Positions 10,297-20,098 of a DNA stretch of 38,914 bases are shown one piece after another. The stretch is from Entamoeba invadens IP1. Taxonomy: Eukaryota > Evosea > Mastigamoebida > Endamoebidae. Both the position numbers and the translations under genes were made by a program. Under the pieces are notes generated by a model that did not search any database, had not been told where the DNA came from, and was given only the letters and a program-made list of their open reading frames with translations. Location: NCBI RefSeq assembly GCF_000330505.1, contig NW_004443696.1, forward strand, positions 40,818 through 79,731, given 5' to 3'. The first letter of the stretch is position 1; each line of letters opens with the position of its first letter.

Positions 10297-10863
10297 ATGA
10301 GTGCAATTAACTATCCAATTCTTCGTGGATGTGTTTTTGGAAATAATCGTGTTGGGCGTGAACGTCTATTACAACGGTTGTGTTATGACATGTTTTTGAG
10401 TTGTTGTATTAGTTCAATTGATGATCACAAATCTCACAAACTAATAAAATATCAAGACAAAACTTTTGATGTGATGTTATTTAAAATGTTCCATGTACAC
10501 ACACTGAATCAAGAGTTGTGCATCAAACAATCAAATTTTTATATCATTGCTTATGCAATAAATGACGCTGAATCCTTTGAAGATGTGTGGAAATACAGAA
10601 AAGATATTTACAAAGTTTTGGAATTGGATGATCATGAAGAAATACCTTTAATTCTCTGTGCTACGAAATTGGAATTGGAACCAAGTGTTTCTTCTCATGA
10701 AGAAATCAAAATGATGAAAAAGTGTGGAACTACACTGTTTTACACCTCTGCTAAAAAAGATATCGGTGTTCAAGAAATGGGGTACGGCTGCGTTGCAAAC
10801 TATTTTAAAATACAACGGAGAAAAGTAAAGGAAGATAATATACGTCAGTGTGTTGTGATGTGA
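10297..10863 (+). CDS. Ras-family pseudo-GTPase with CaaX tail (188 aa)
   Basis: Length and order of elements fit a Ras-superfamily GTPase, but the nucleotide-binding motifs are eroded. The P-loop reads GNNRVGRE (residues 15-22), with Arg replacing the invariant Lys and Glu replacing Ser/Thr. There is no recognisable DxxG in the G3 position. G4 reads ATKLE (122-126) instead of NKxD. Only G5 is good (TSAK, 150-153). The protein ends in CVVM, a CaaX box expected to be prenylated (Met at X favours farnesylation), so membrane targeting seems retained. From known Ras biochemistry, loss of the P-loop Lys and Ser/Thr should abolish or strongly weaken normal GTP/Mg binding. It is therefore best seen as a membrane-anchored pseudo-GTPase. 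The frame is intact with its own promoter, arguing against a simple pseudogene. Confidence 0.85.
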   Translation: MSAINYPILRGCVFGNNRVGRERLLQRLCYDMFLSCCISSIDDHKSHKLIKYQDKTFDVMLFKMFHVHTLNQELCIKQSNFYIIAYAINDAESFEDVWKYRKDIYKVLELDDHEEIPLILCATKLELEPSVSSHEEIKMMKKCGTTLFYTSAKKDIGVQEMGYGCVANYFKIQRRKVKEDNIRQCVVM

Positions 10864-11462
10864 TTTACAGTCATCTTAAAACATTAACAAAAATCGTTTT
10901 TGTATTTAAATGAAGTTATTGATATTTTTAATTTTATTAATAAAACACATATTTGTTTGGGATTAAAATTTTATATAATTATTAATCATTTTAATGTTAA
11001 ATCAATAAACAATATAATAACGCCTTAAATCAAAATATGATGTGGTATAAAAATGTTTGAATTTATAAGAAAAAAGGATATTTTGGTTAAAAAAATGGTA
11101 ATGTTGGTAATTAAAATGTATTATAAAATCCTCTTTATTTGCAATTAATAAACTATCTATAATTATTTTTTAAATTAATTAATTATTGATTATTAAACAT
11201 ATGATAAAGTGATGTTCAATTATAAAAAACATTTGTATTAATTATGATATAACATTTGCGTTACTGTATTATAATATACATGACACCAACTTTAATTATA
11301 ATTATATAGTATATATATTAACAACAAATAAATTGGATTAATAATTGTTGTCTTGAAAATAACAAAAATTAAAAAATGTTACGTTATTTGATAATTAGGG
11401 TTTTCTTTAAACAAATATTGGTTATTTAAATAATCCTTACCTACTCCAATAACGCAATAATT
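10864..11462. other. AT-rich intergenic stretch
   Basis: No reading frame, RNA gene or clear repeat seen between the two plus-strand genes. Confidence 0.7.
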
Positions 11463-11494
11463 GTATATAATAAAAGTTGAATTGTAATCAATTC
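11463..11494 (+). promoter_or_regulatory. Core promoter of the coiled-coil/TLDc gene
   Basis: GTATATAATAAAAG-type TATA-like sequence begins at 11463. An ATTCA initiator-like site lies at 11490-11494, immediately before the ATG at 11502. Confidence 0.45.
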
Positions 11495-11501
11495 AAAAAT
11501 C

Positions 11502-12626
11502 ATGTCGTTTACAGAACAACTTGATCAATATAAAGTTGATACAAACGATTATATAGAAAAAATGAAAGAATTTCATTCGCTTGCAAGTAAAAATGTGAAC
11601 CAATTTAAAGAAAGAATGCCTCAATTCGATTGTGTATTTAATGAAAATAACACCAACAGTATAAGTATTAAAAAACTAAAACAAAGAAATAAAAATTATG
11701 AAGATGTTATTAAAAAGAAAGTCACTGCTCTTGAAGGTTACTATGACAGACTTCAAGAGGCTATTTTACAAAGAAAAAATTTCATATCTACCGTTGAAAA
11801 GCAAAAAGAAAAAATAGAAATGGGCTTGTTAAAAATTGAAGAAACAAAACAGAAAATAATAAATGATCTCGAAAAATTGTCTAAAAACAATGACGATGTT
11901 ATTTATGAAATTTTAAAAGCAAAAAAGAAGAGCAAAGATCTCGAACTTGAAGTATTAAAACGTAAAATCTCGAGTGTTGAAAATGATTTTAAAGCAACAA
12001 AAACCGATTGGGAACAGAAGTTGGTCAATACCGCGTCACTAATTAACGAGAAGAATATAAAAGAGCAAAAAGAACTTGCGACTGAACAAAGAATATCTTC
12101 CATTACTACTTGTGTTCCTTATTTAAGTAAAAGAACTTATATTATTAAACAAATAGAAAAACATTCAAAAACAACTTTTTCACGAGTTGAAGATTTGTCA
12201 AAAGATTATCATTCTATAAATAATTTAATTTATAACTATGGTTATAATCAACAAAGACGATCTGCTTTACTTTTGTTTGTGAATTCAAATTGGAAAGTGT
12301 TTGGTGCTTTTATTTCAAATCAGCAATTAGAATCAAGCAAATCATTTTTATTTAAAATTGAAAACGAAAAAGTAATCTTCTTTGATATTAAAGCAGGATA
12401 TGAAAAATATGATTTTAAAATGAATAACAATACTCTCTCATTTGGAAATGAATTTGAAGTTCCAGACTTAAAAATTGTTTATGAGACTCAAGAAAGTTAT
12501 TTTTCTGGAAAGTATACATCATATTCAATAGAAGTTCTTCAAAATGTTTTTAAATATGATGGTGAAATGAACGCGTTATTTGGAATGGATAAATGCACTG
12601 GAACAACTTCATACCTTTTTTATTAA
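11502..12626 (+). CDS. Coiled-coil/TLDc domain protein (374 aa)
   Basis: Residues ~50-215 are a Lys/Glu-rich coiled coil. Residues ~235-374 resemble the TLDc fold as it appears in the Entamoeba expansion. They include a hydrophobic strand plus VFGAFIS (FGG-like), a SFLFKIENEK strand (S[FY].F.L), the LSFGNEFEVPDLKIVY strand (FG..DI.I) and a C-terminal ALFG...TTSYLF segment. TLDc proteins elsewhere bind V-ATPase or act in oxidative-stress responses. The role of the Entamoeba set is not known, so function here is inference only. It has no signal peptide or membrane segment. The gene converges with the broken TLDc gene at 12948-13949, so the two may be an old inverted duplicate pair. Confidence 0.75.
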   Translation: MSFTEQLDQYKVDTNDYIEKMKEFHSLASKNVNQFKERMPQFDCVFNENNTNSISIKKLKQRNKNYEDVIKKKVTALEGYYDRLQEAILQRKNFISTVEKQKEKIEMGLLKIEETKQKIINDLEKLSKNNDDVIYEILKAKKKSKDLELEVLKRKISSVENDFKATKTDWEQKLVNTASLINEKNIKEQKELATEQRISSITTCVPYLSKRTYIIKQIEKHSKTTFSRVEDLSKDYHSINNLIYNYGYNQQRRSALLLFVNSNWKVFGAFISNQQLESSKSFLFKIENEKVIFFDIKAGYEKYDFKMNNNTLSFGNEFEVPDLKIVYETQESYFSGKYTSYSIEVLQNVFKYDGEMNALFGMDKCTGTTSYLFY

Positions 12627-12672
12627 GTAAGTTGTATTTAAAAATTTGTTATTAATTAACTACAATTTAACA

Positions 12673-12703
12673 TATATATAATAATTTATATATATAATAA
12701 TTT
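12673..12703. repeat. Two-copy 16-bp AT tandem repeat
   Basis: TATATATAATAATTTA is followed directly by TATATATAATAATTT, downstream of the TLDc stop codon. Low complexity, with no further role visible. Confidence 0.6.
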
Positions 12704-12947
12704 GTTGCAAACTTCTTTATATTTATTGAGAAATGAAAAAAGGTAAAATGATATGCAAAACTAACATACTGTTATTATAATAATAATTAAGGCCCATCAT
12801 TAATCGTTATAATGAAGTGAAATGTCCATTTTATTGTTTCCATATTAGCAATGAATAACTGTTTTACACAATACACTTTTTATTAAAAATTATTGTCATT
12901 TTTTTGTTAAAAACTATATAAAGAAAAACACAAAGCTACAAAACAGG

Positions 12948-13949
12948 TCAGTTGAGTTGGAAGATAACGACACTCTTTGGAGTAAAATTGTCATTATCAG
13001 TCAACTCGTTTTGTTTGGCGGTGTTTGTTAATTGTTTGCAATAACTTCCCTTTTGATATATTTTGTCCACACGAATATCATGACCATCGCCAAATCCAAA
13101 GAGATATGGGTCTTATTGAGAATATATATATTCGTTTTTTCCATAAATGTTATTTTCACGTTTCCCGAACTTTTTTGGATTCAAAGTTCCACCTCTCACA
13201 AGTGAAAATATGTAAGAATTGCCACTATTAAGCCATTTGTTAACAGCATCGATATTTCCAATGTACACGCCACCAAACTTGTTGTGATTTGTGTCTTCTA
13301 TTAAAAAACACAAGTTGCTTTTGTTCATTACCTTTTTAAAAAACACAGAATTGTTAATTGACCAGTCGTCTATATTTGAGTCAAACACAACACTCGAAAT
13401 CTTCATATTTGTCAACTTCTCAAGACTGTCTTTCTCTTTAAGTGTGATGTGTTCGCGTTCCATTCTTTCTTCTTCTTCTTTTTGTTTTTGCTGTTCATCT
13501 TCGTGTTGTCTTTTTGAATTGATGAATTTCTCTGATTCAATTATTTGATTGATTGAGTTGTTTTTTGTTTGGACAATTTTGTTGATTTGGTCTTCAAATG
13601 GTTTTGTGTCTATTGTACATTTTTTTCAAGAAGTGAAATTCTGAGATTGCATATCTCACACAACTTCTCATTGTCATTACGTGTTGAATAAGCAGCCATT
13701 TTATGTTTAATATTGTTTGAAGTGTTATCTAAAGTAGTGATAATTGTGTTGAGTGTAGTTATAAGGTTTTTTTCTCTTGATGACCTCATCAAGTTTGTCG
13801 AAGTATCTATCCACATTCTCAATGCGTTGTGCAATATCAAGTGACTTGTCGTCAACGTAATTATATTCCAATTTTGGCACATAGAGGTTTGACATTGTTT
13901 TTGCAGCGTTTATGCAGAGTGTTGAAAGTGCTGTTAACTCGTTTTCCAT
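12948..13949 (-). pseudogene. TLDc-domain gene broken by two frameshifts and a stop (or sequencing errors)
   Basis: The minus strand encodes a coiled-coil N-terminal part starting MENELTALSTLCINAA. It is followed by a typical TLDc domain with VVFDSNIDDWSINNSVFF, FLIEDTNHNKFGGVYIG, SYIFSL, LFGFGDGHDIRV and a terminal FTPKSVVIFQLN before TGA. Three breaks interrupt it: a shift at an A7 run near 13770, an opposite shift at another A7 run near 13625, and an in-frame TAA near 13113 in the middle of the domain. The two shifts compensate, so the beginning and end share one frame and 333 codons span the whole. Full-length similarity and a proper end argue for a recently broken gene. Both shifts lie in homopolymers, so sequencing error is a real alternative for those, though not for the TAA. 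Confidence 0.8.
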
Positions 13950-14088
13950 TTTTATTAATATAAAGTTTTATTTTTTATAAAAATAAGTAAAAATAATTTA
14001 AATAAATAATAATTTAAAAAAATACATTATATTTAATTAGTTTTTTTAAAGTCAAATTTGTTTAATCGAAAACAGATTTTATATTCTA

Positions 14089-14174
14089 AAGAGAAAGGAT
14101 GGACATGGGGACGAAGGACGGGAATATAGGCCGAAGGACGTCCTTTGTGGTTTAAGGACGTCCTCCCGCTATAA
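14089..14174 (+). repeat. Left arm of fold-back repeat with GGACGTCC palindromes
   Basis: This ~86-bp arm is the near-exact inverse of 14485-14570, with about two differences. It is GC-richer than anything nearby and contains repeated AAGGACGTCCTT-type palindromes at 14134-14145 and 14154-14164. A further AAAGACGTCCTTT (about 14173-14186) and GTGTCC-type variants follow. Confidence 0.9.
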
Positions 14175-14384
14175 AAGACGTCCTTTATGTGTATATGGTG
14201 TCCTTTCTATTATTTTCGTGTCCGCGGCATTTTTTATTCATTATCGAAACTATATAACGAAGTATATTTTTATTATAAATATACAATCAAAAAATATAAT
14301 TATTTCCAAAAATAAATTAATTCAAAGACAAAAACTATTTAACATGTAATTTTGTTATATATTAATGGGTTATAATAATTTATC

Positions 14385-14484
14385 NNNNNNNNNNNNNNNN
14401 NNNNNNNNNNNNNNNNNNNNNNNNNNNNNNNNNNNNNNNNNNNNNNNNNNNNNNNNNNNNNNNNNNNNNNNNNNNNNNNNNNNN
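14385..14484. other. Assembly gap of 100 N
   Basis: Exactly 100 N, which usually marks a gap of unknown size. It lies inside the fold-back structure, whose inverted arms may have prevented assembly. Distances across it are unreliable. Confidence 0.95.
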
Positions 14485-14570
14485 TTATACGGGAGGACGT
14501 CCTTAAACCACAAAGGACGTCCTTCGGCCTATATTCCCGTCCTTCGTCCCCATGTCCGTCCTTTCTCTTA
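14485..14570 (-). repeat. Right arm of fold-back repeat with GGACGTCC palindromes
   Basis: Inverse of 14089-14174. The arm begins directly at the N gap and ends at CTTTCTCTTA. The paired arms plus the palindromic units could form a long hairpin. It may be a fold-back transposable element; a TA-like dinucleotide lies near both outer ends but the target duplication is not clear. Confidence 0.9.
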
Positions 14571-15273
14571 ATCAGTGAGGAACAAAACAGGGAATCATTT
14601 TTATAATTAAGAATTGAACTGTTTTTTCTAAATTTAAGTGATTTAACAACTCTTAACATTCATTATGATAAAAGTTATTATAGTTTTAATAAAAATATGG
14701 TTGTTTTTTTAAATAATAAAAAACTTTTTAATTTAAATATAAATAATTCAATTAAAAAGTTGAATCAAAAATAATTTTTTCAAAAAAATTTAATTTAGAA
14801 TTAATAAAGTTAATTAATTATATTGTAAATAAAAAAATCAATTTCTAAAATAACAACAGTACTACTAAGCTTTTGACTTTCAATACTGTTTTAATACTTA
14901 TTGAATTATAATAAACAATTATTATTATATATAATAGATTTTATTTAAAAGGTAATTTTAAATATTTGGTTTTTAAAACAATATAAAAATTATTAATTAA
15001 TGATCGAAACCACAGTTTTTGTCGAGCTTTAAGTTTCAAATTTTCACCAATATATATTTTTGTCTCATTTATATATTTATATTCACAACTTAATATAATT
15101 ATAAAAAACATATTAATATTTATAGTTGAATATATTGCGAATTATAAAAAAAATAATTTCTTTAGGAATAAAATAACAAGAATGATTTAAATTTTATTTG
15201 AAAAGATCAAATGGAAAAAAAATTTGAAATTGAACTAAGAGACCTAAAATTCCATAAACAATCAATTATCAAA
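14571..15273. other. Upstream region of the receptor kinase gene
   Basis: AT-rich with no gene. TTTAAATTTTA near 15186 could be a TATA-like box for the kinase gene. An in-frame ATG at 15211 lies upstream of the better-supported start at 15274. Confidence 0.5.
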
Positions 15274-18200
15274 ATGAAAAAAATAGCTTGTACGACTATT
15301 ATACTTGTATATTTTCTTATTTGCTACTGTTGTTGTAAAGACTTACCAATAACGTCTCTTAGTGGAGATCAGGTGTTTGAAATCAATGACGGACAAACAT
15401 ACGCATCAGGATATGAAATTACTTTAAATGACAACTCACAATTCATTATATCCAATTTCACATCACTCATATGTAACAACAAAATATTTTTGAATAACAA
15501 CTCCACACTCATAATAAAAGATAACTCATCATTTTTTGTCAACGAGAATTTGTCGATGTACGGAACATCTTTAATTGTTGTTATGAACAGTTCATATATT
15601 AGGGCAAATAATTTAATACTCAAAGAGCAATCAAATATTAAATTCTATGACAACTCAACGTGTAACCAATCAAAATTCAATCTTGTTGGAAATGCGTTAA
15701 TTGAAATGAATGATAATTCGAAAATAAATGCAGACGAATTTATAATGGCTGGAAATGCTATTGTCGTTTGTAAAAATACAACATATTTAAGTATAAACAG
15801 TTTTACAATTGATGGTGATGCTATTTGTACATTGATGGGAAGTTCAATTTTTTACTCTCTAAATACCATCGAATTTAAAGCAAATAGCCAAGTAATTCTT
15901 TTCGACTATTCACTTTTTAAATCAGATAACGAAATTAAAATATCTTCTACAAACGGTGGAGTGTTATATAACAATTCAAAAATGATTGGTTTTAATAAAA
16001 TTGAAATTAAAGGATCGTCGTTTGTGGAATTGAATTCGAATGCGGGTGTAGAGACAAGTGGAGACTTTAAAATCAGTGAAAATTCAAATTTGTATTTACG
16101 AGGAGAAAATGATAAAAAGGTTGTCATTTCTAAGAAACTAATTTGCGACAAAGGCGTTCTAACATCATTTGGCAACTCATACATTATTATAAATGAAGAA
16201 TTATCACTTGGTGGTAATTGTAAAGTAAATTTTACAGCACGGACTATACGTGATATCCCTTTGTTTCAAGTAAATAAAGTCAGTAACTTTGACAAAACAA
16301 TATTGGCGTTTGACAATCAATTTGATATTGCCTTTGCAAATACCAATCAATCAATAACAGGTATAACTCCTAATAATGATGTCAAAATGTTACAAAACAA
16401 TCGATTGGTAAGATTTGGCGATTCCACAAAGTTGTTTTGCCATTTGGGGGTGTCGAGTTCGGGGGATGTTGAATACATAGAATCGTATTGCCCATGTAGT
16501 GGTGCTGACTGTTATATAACACCACTAAGTTCTGTCACATCTTTCAAAATTGACATTGCAAGTGATAAATTACAAACCAAAAAAGCTTATGAAATGGGAG
16601 AAATTTTTAATGAAGTTGTGGTGTTGGGCAGCAACAATTTATTTTCTTTTGCAAAAACGGACGGTGTAGTCATGTATTCCAACAACAAAAACAGTGTTTC
16701 TATTCAGATGAATGAAATGACCAAAGAGGCGCTTTTCATATCAAATTCTTCGTTTTTAATTTCACAGCAATTTAAGCAGGCATGTAAGTACTGTTACACA
16801 AACAATGGGAATATGACTTGCAATAATTGTACCAATGAATGTCCAGATTACAAATACAATGCAACTGGGAAAGAGTGTTCTTCTTGTCAAGACCTAAATT
16901 GTGAGAGTTGTACAATTGGTGTTGATGTCTGTCTGAAGTGTGGTGGTGGGTATTACTTAATTAATGGCAAATGTGGCACAATTCCACGATGTCAGTTGAT
17001 ACAATCGAATAGATGTCGAAAGTGTGATAATGGTTATCTATTGAAAGAAATGAAATGTGTCACAGTAGATAACTGTGTTGATAAGAAGGTTGATGGAAGT
17101 TGTTTGATTTGTGATGATAAAGACAACACAGTTAATATTAATGGAAATTGTGAACACGTTGACAACACCAAAATCGTTCATCAAACTGTTATTTCGTGTG
17201 AGAGTGGCTTTGTATTAAACAAGTCCCTCTGCAACAAATGTGATTCAACTTATCCAAATTCTGTGTTGTGTGAAAATGGAAAAACAACAAAATGTGATGA
17301 CAAAAGCAAAATGAGTTTAAGTGGAACTTGTGAAATTGATTCCTGTGTGAGTCCAAATGATGAAAATGGGAAGTGTAAACCTGAAATAGATGGCTGTTCG
17401 AAATACGCAAACACACGATGTGTAGAGTGTCAAGGAAATTTGATTCTTTCTCAAAACACGTGTATACAAATAGAGGTTAAAAATTGCACACAAATGAAAT
17501 TAACGAAATGTGTGAGATGTGAAGATGGTTATTACATTGATGAAACGACGAATGGTGAATGTTCAAGTTGTAATACAAACTGTAAGACGTGCATTTCCAA
17601 CTCAACTTTCTGTCTTTCATGCAACGAAAAACAGTTTCTGAGCAATCACAAGTGCCTTACAAATAAAGACCTGGAAAATGTATGCACGCAGTTTGTGCCA
17701 TCAGGTGGGTGTGTGAAGTGTATTAATGGTTATTACAGAAACGGACTTTCATGTGAGAAGTGTGACGTCAAATGTGGCACTTGCAACAACAAAGAAATGT
17801 GTTTGACGTGCAATGAAACAAATTACAAAACAGCAAATAATGAATGTAAACCACAAAGCGACGTTATTGGGTGTAAAGTGGAAGTGACACAAAATGGGTG
17901 TTTACAGTGTTCTGATGGGTATTACACAGTCAACACAAATGAATGTGGAAAGTGCGATGAAAGTTGTTTGACATGTTTGTTATTAAACAACAAGTGCACG
18001 TCTTGTGGTGACACACAAGTTTTGGTCGACTCAAAATGTCTTAATGTGTCTGAAATTAGTAATTGCAATGAAGTAACCAAATCAAAATGCTCCAAATGCA
18101 CTTTTTGGCACGTTCCCAGTGATGATGGCACTTATTGCAACTCAAAAGCTGTTTGGTGGGTCATTCTGATTATCGTTTTATTTATACTTTTAGTAGTTAT

Positions 18201-19494
18201 TATAGTAATTATTCTTATTATGATATTATTTAATTATTTATTGCAACGCAAACACGAAAAGAAACTAGAGAAGACTACGACTCTATTCTCAATGAATAAA
18301 TCGAACATTCAGTTTGTCCGTTTGCCGAGTGGTATTTGTATCTCTCCTGATCAAATTGATTTGAATTTGGAAGTCCAGGAGCTTCCAATTGAGACCGAAA
18401 CGAAAGTCTTGTTTTGTGTTGGGAACACTAAAAGAATGAGTCTAAAAGTCCAATTTTCACTAAAAAGTGATGTCACAAAATTTACGATGAAGTGTTCACC
18501 AGATATAGTGACTCTCAAAAAAGGTTTTGCGTGTGAATTTAGCATTGGAATTACTCCAATTTGCACTTCTAAAATCGACACTACACTTCTTGTTATTTCC
18601 AAGTCACTGAAAGATGGCAAAGAAAATTACAATGAAGTCAAAATGGTTGGAATCACTGCCCAATCCACTCGAATCGACCCAGACGAATTAAAAGAAGAGA
18701 AGAAACTTGGTGAAGGATCTTTTGGAATTGTCGTCAAAGGCACATTTAGAAATAACACCGTCGCTATTAAAAAGATGAAAGAAGTTTCTAATGAGAAAGT
18801 TGCAATGGTTGAATTTACAAAGGAAGTTGAGATGTTGGACAAATTTAGGAGTGAGTATATCGTCCATTTCTATGGCGCTGTTTTTATACCAAACAAAGTG
18901 TGTATGGTCACTGAATTTGCACCATTTGGGTCGTTACAAGACTTAATTAGTAAAAGAAAGTCGAATGAAGTTAACATGAAATTGAAGATCAAATTTATGT
19001 TAGATGCATCAAAAGGTCTTTTATATTTACACGAAAATGGGATTTTACACAGAGACATCAAACCAGACAATTTACTTGTGTTTTCTTTAGAATCAAACGA
19101 CACAGTCAACGCGAAATTGACTGATTTTGGGAGTGCGAGGAATATTAATATGCTGATGACAAACATGACATTCACTAAAGGTATTGGGACACCAAAGTAT
19201 ATGGCGCCCGAGATTTTAGAGAAGGAGAAATACAAGAAAGAGGCTGATGTGTACTCATTAGCTATCACCATGTATGAGTGCTTTACTTGGGCGGACGTAT
19301 TTCCTAAAACACAATTTAAGTACCCCTGGGATATCGTCAATTATATTTCGAATGGAAAAAGACTGACTAAACCAGATAATGTTGATACACAGTTGTTTGT
19401 TATTATTACACAAGCGTGGCAACAATCAACAACTGCAAGGTCGGATATTCAAAGTGTCAGTAAGGAGCTGAGAAGTGTCTATATGAAGTGTTAA
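15274..19494 (+). CDS. Transmembrane receptor-like kinase of the Entamoeba TMK family (1406 aa)
   Basis: The start at 15274 is chosen because it places a clear signal peptide (MKKIACTTIILVYFLICYCC) at the N-terminus; the ATG 21 codons upstream would bury it. Residues ~25-500 consist of short repeated strands rich in Asn/Ser (NNS, DNS, ENS), predicted as a parallel beta-helix with many N-glycosylation sites. Residues ~503-955 are a furin-like cysteine-rich region with repeated CxxC and C..GYY units. A 30-residue transmembrane segment follows (~960-990). The cytosolic kinase domain (~1138-1405) has all key residues: GEGSFG glycine loop, Lys1166 in VAIKK, HRDIKPDN (1259-1266), DFG (1284-1286) and APE (1311-1313). 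It should be catalytically active and is of the tyrosine-kinase-like/mixed-specificity type. The ligand is unknown. Confidence 0.95.
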   Translation: MKKIACTTIILVYFLICYCCCKDLPITSLSGDQVFEINDGQTYASGYEITLNDNSQFIISNFTSLICNNKIFLNNNSTLIIKDNSSFFVNENLSMYGTSLIVVMNSSYIRANNLILKEQSNIKFYDNSTCNQSKFNLVGNALIEMNDNSKINADEFIMAGNAIVVCKNTTYLSINSFTIDGDAICTLMGSSIFYSLNTIEFKANSQVILFDYSLFKSDNEIKISSTNGGVLYNNSKMIGFNKIEIKGSSFVELNSNAGVETSGDFKISENSNLYLRGENDKKVVISKKLICDKGVLTSFGNSYIIINEELSLGGNCKVNFTARTIRDIPLFQVNKVSNFDKTILAFDNQFDIAFANTNQSITGITPNNDVKMLQNNRLVRFGDSTKLFCHLGVSSSGDVEYIESYCPCSGADCYITPLSSVTSFKIDIASDKLQTKKAYEMGEIFNEVVVLGSNNLFSFAKTDGVVMYSNNKNSVSIQMNEMTKEALFISNSSFLISQQFKQACKYCYTNNGNMTCNNCTNECPDYKYNATGKECSSCQDLNCESCTIGVDVCLKCGGGYYLINGKCGTIPRCQLIQSNRCRKCDNGYLLKEMKCVTVDNCVDKKVDGSCLICDDKDNTVNINGNCEHVDNTKIVHQTVISCESGFVLNKSLCNKCDSTYPNSVLCENGKTTKCDDKSKMSLSGTCEIDSCVSPNDENGKCKPEIDGCSKYANTRCVECQGNLILSQNTCIQIEVKNCTQMKLTKCVRCEDGYYIDETTNGECSSCNTNCKTCISNSTFCLSCNEKQFLSNHKCLTNKDLENVCTQFVPSGGCVKCINGYYRNGLSCEKCDVKCGTCNNKEMCLTCNETNYKTANNECKPQSDVIGCKVEVTQNGCLQCSDGYYTVNTNECGKCDESCLTCLLLNNKCTSCGDTQVLVDSKCLNVSEISNCNEVTKSKCSKCTFWHVPSDDGTYCNSKAVWWVILIIVLFILLVVIIVIILIMILFNYLLQRKHEKKLEKTTTLFSMNKSNIQFVRLPSGICISPDQIDLNLEVQELPIETETKVLFCVGNTKRMSLKVQFSLKSDVTKFTMKCSPDIVTLKKGFACEFSIGITPICTSKIDTTLLVISKSLKDGKENYNEVKMVGITAQSTRIDPDELKEEKKLGEGSFGIVVKGTFRNNTVAIKKMKEVSNEKVAMVEFTKEVEMLDKFRSEYIVHFYGAVFIPNKVCMVTEFAPFGSLQDLISKRKSNEVNMKLKIKFMLDASKGLLYLHENGILHRDIKPDNLLVFSLESNDTVNAKLTDFGSARNINMLMTNMTFTKGIGTPKYMAPEILEKEKYKKEADVYSLAITMYECFTWADVFPKTQFKYPWDIVNYISNGKRLTKPDNVDTQLFVIITQAWQQSTTARSDIQSVSKELRSVYMKC

Positions 19495-20098
19495 TGTTGT
19501 TTGAAAATGGATTATTGTTATTTGATATTTTATAAGGTATTAAAATAGTAAATTAAGAGAATAATATATAAACTAAAAAAAGATATTCGATAGTGGGTTA
19601 TTTTTTAAAGTTGGTTAATTAATTGGGAAAAGTATTCTAAATTATTTATACCTAAAATTAAACCTTTTTGATTTTTTTGATTTATTATTGATTAATAGTG
19701 GCACAGAAATAAACTATAGGGGTGTGATAAAATGGTTACTACCCAAAAAAATGGTTACTATCAGTGCATACTCCGTAGCTTTTGCATTTTTTAAAAAACC
19801 AGTCTTTTTTCAAGCTTTTTTGCCCAAAAGTGCATTTCTCTTTACCAATTTATTATTCTTTAAGTAAATAATCTAAAATTGGAGGTGTTTTTGTAAAATA
19901 ATAAATGTTACAAAAAATATTATAAATCTTTCACTTTTTAGTTATTTTTTTATTCAAAATGCCGAATTTAAAAATAAAACTTTTCGAGAAAATAAAAAAC
20001 TATTTATATCTTTTTAGTGGATAAGTTTGTTATTAAAATAATATTATAAAAATATTAAACATAATTGCAACAACAAAAAACAAGAAGTTTTATGTGTA
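19495..20098. other. AT-rich intergenic stretch after the kinase gene
   Basis: No gene. ATGGTTACTA occurs twice at about 19733 and 19752, inside a slightly GC-richer patch (19700-19840) that could be a transposon remnant. No inverted partner found. Confidence 0.5.

Noticed and set aside
14339..14659. Frames spanning the N gap
   Set aside because: They consist of unknown bases plus the fold-back arms; nothing can be translated with meaning.
15211..15273. Upstream ATG of the receptor kinase
   Set aside because: It would put 21 charged residues ahead of the signal peptide; the ATG at 15274 gives a normal secretory N-terminus.
18870..19340. 156-codon frame antisense to the kinase domain
   Set aside because: It mirrors the codons of the kinase gene and has no independent features.
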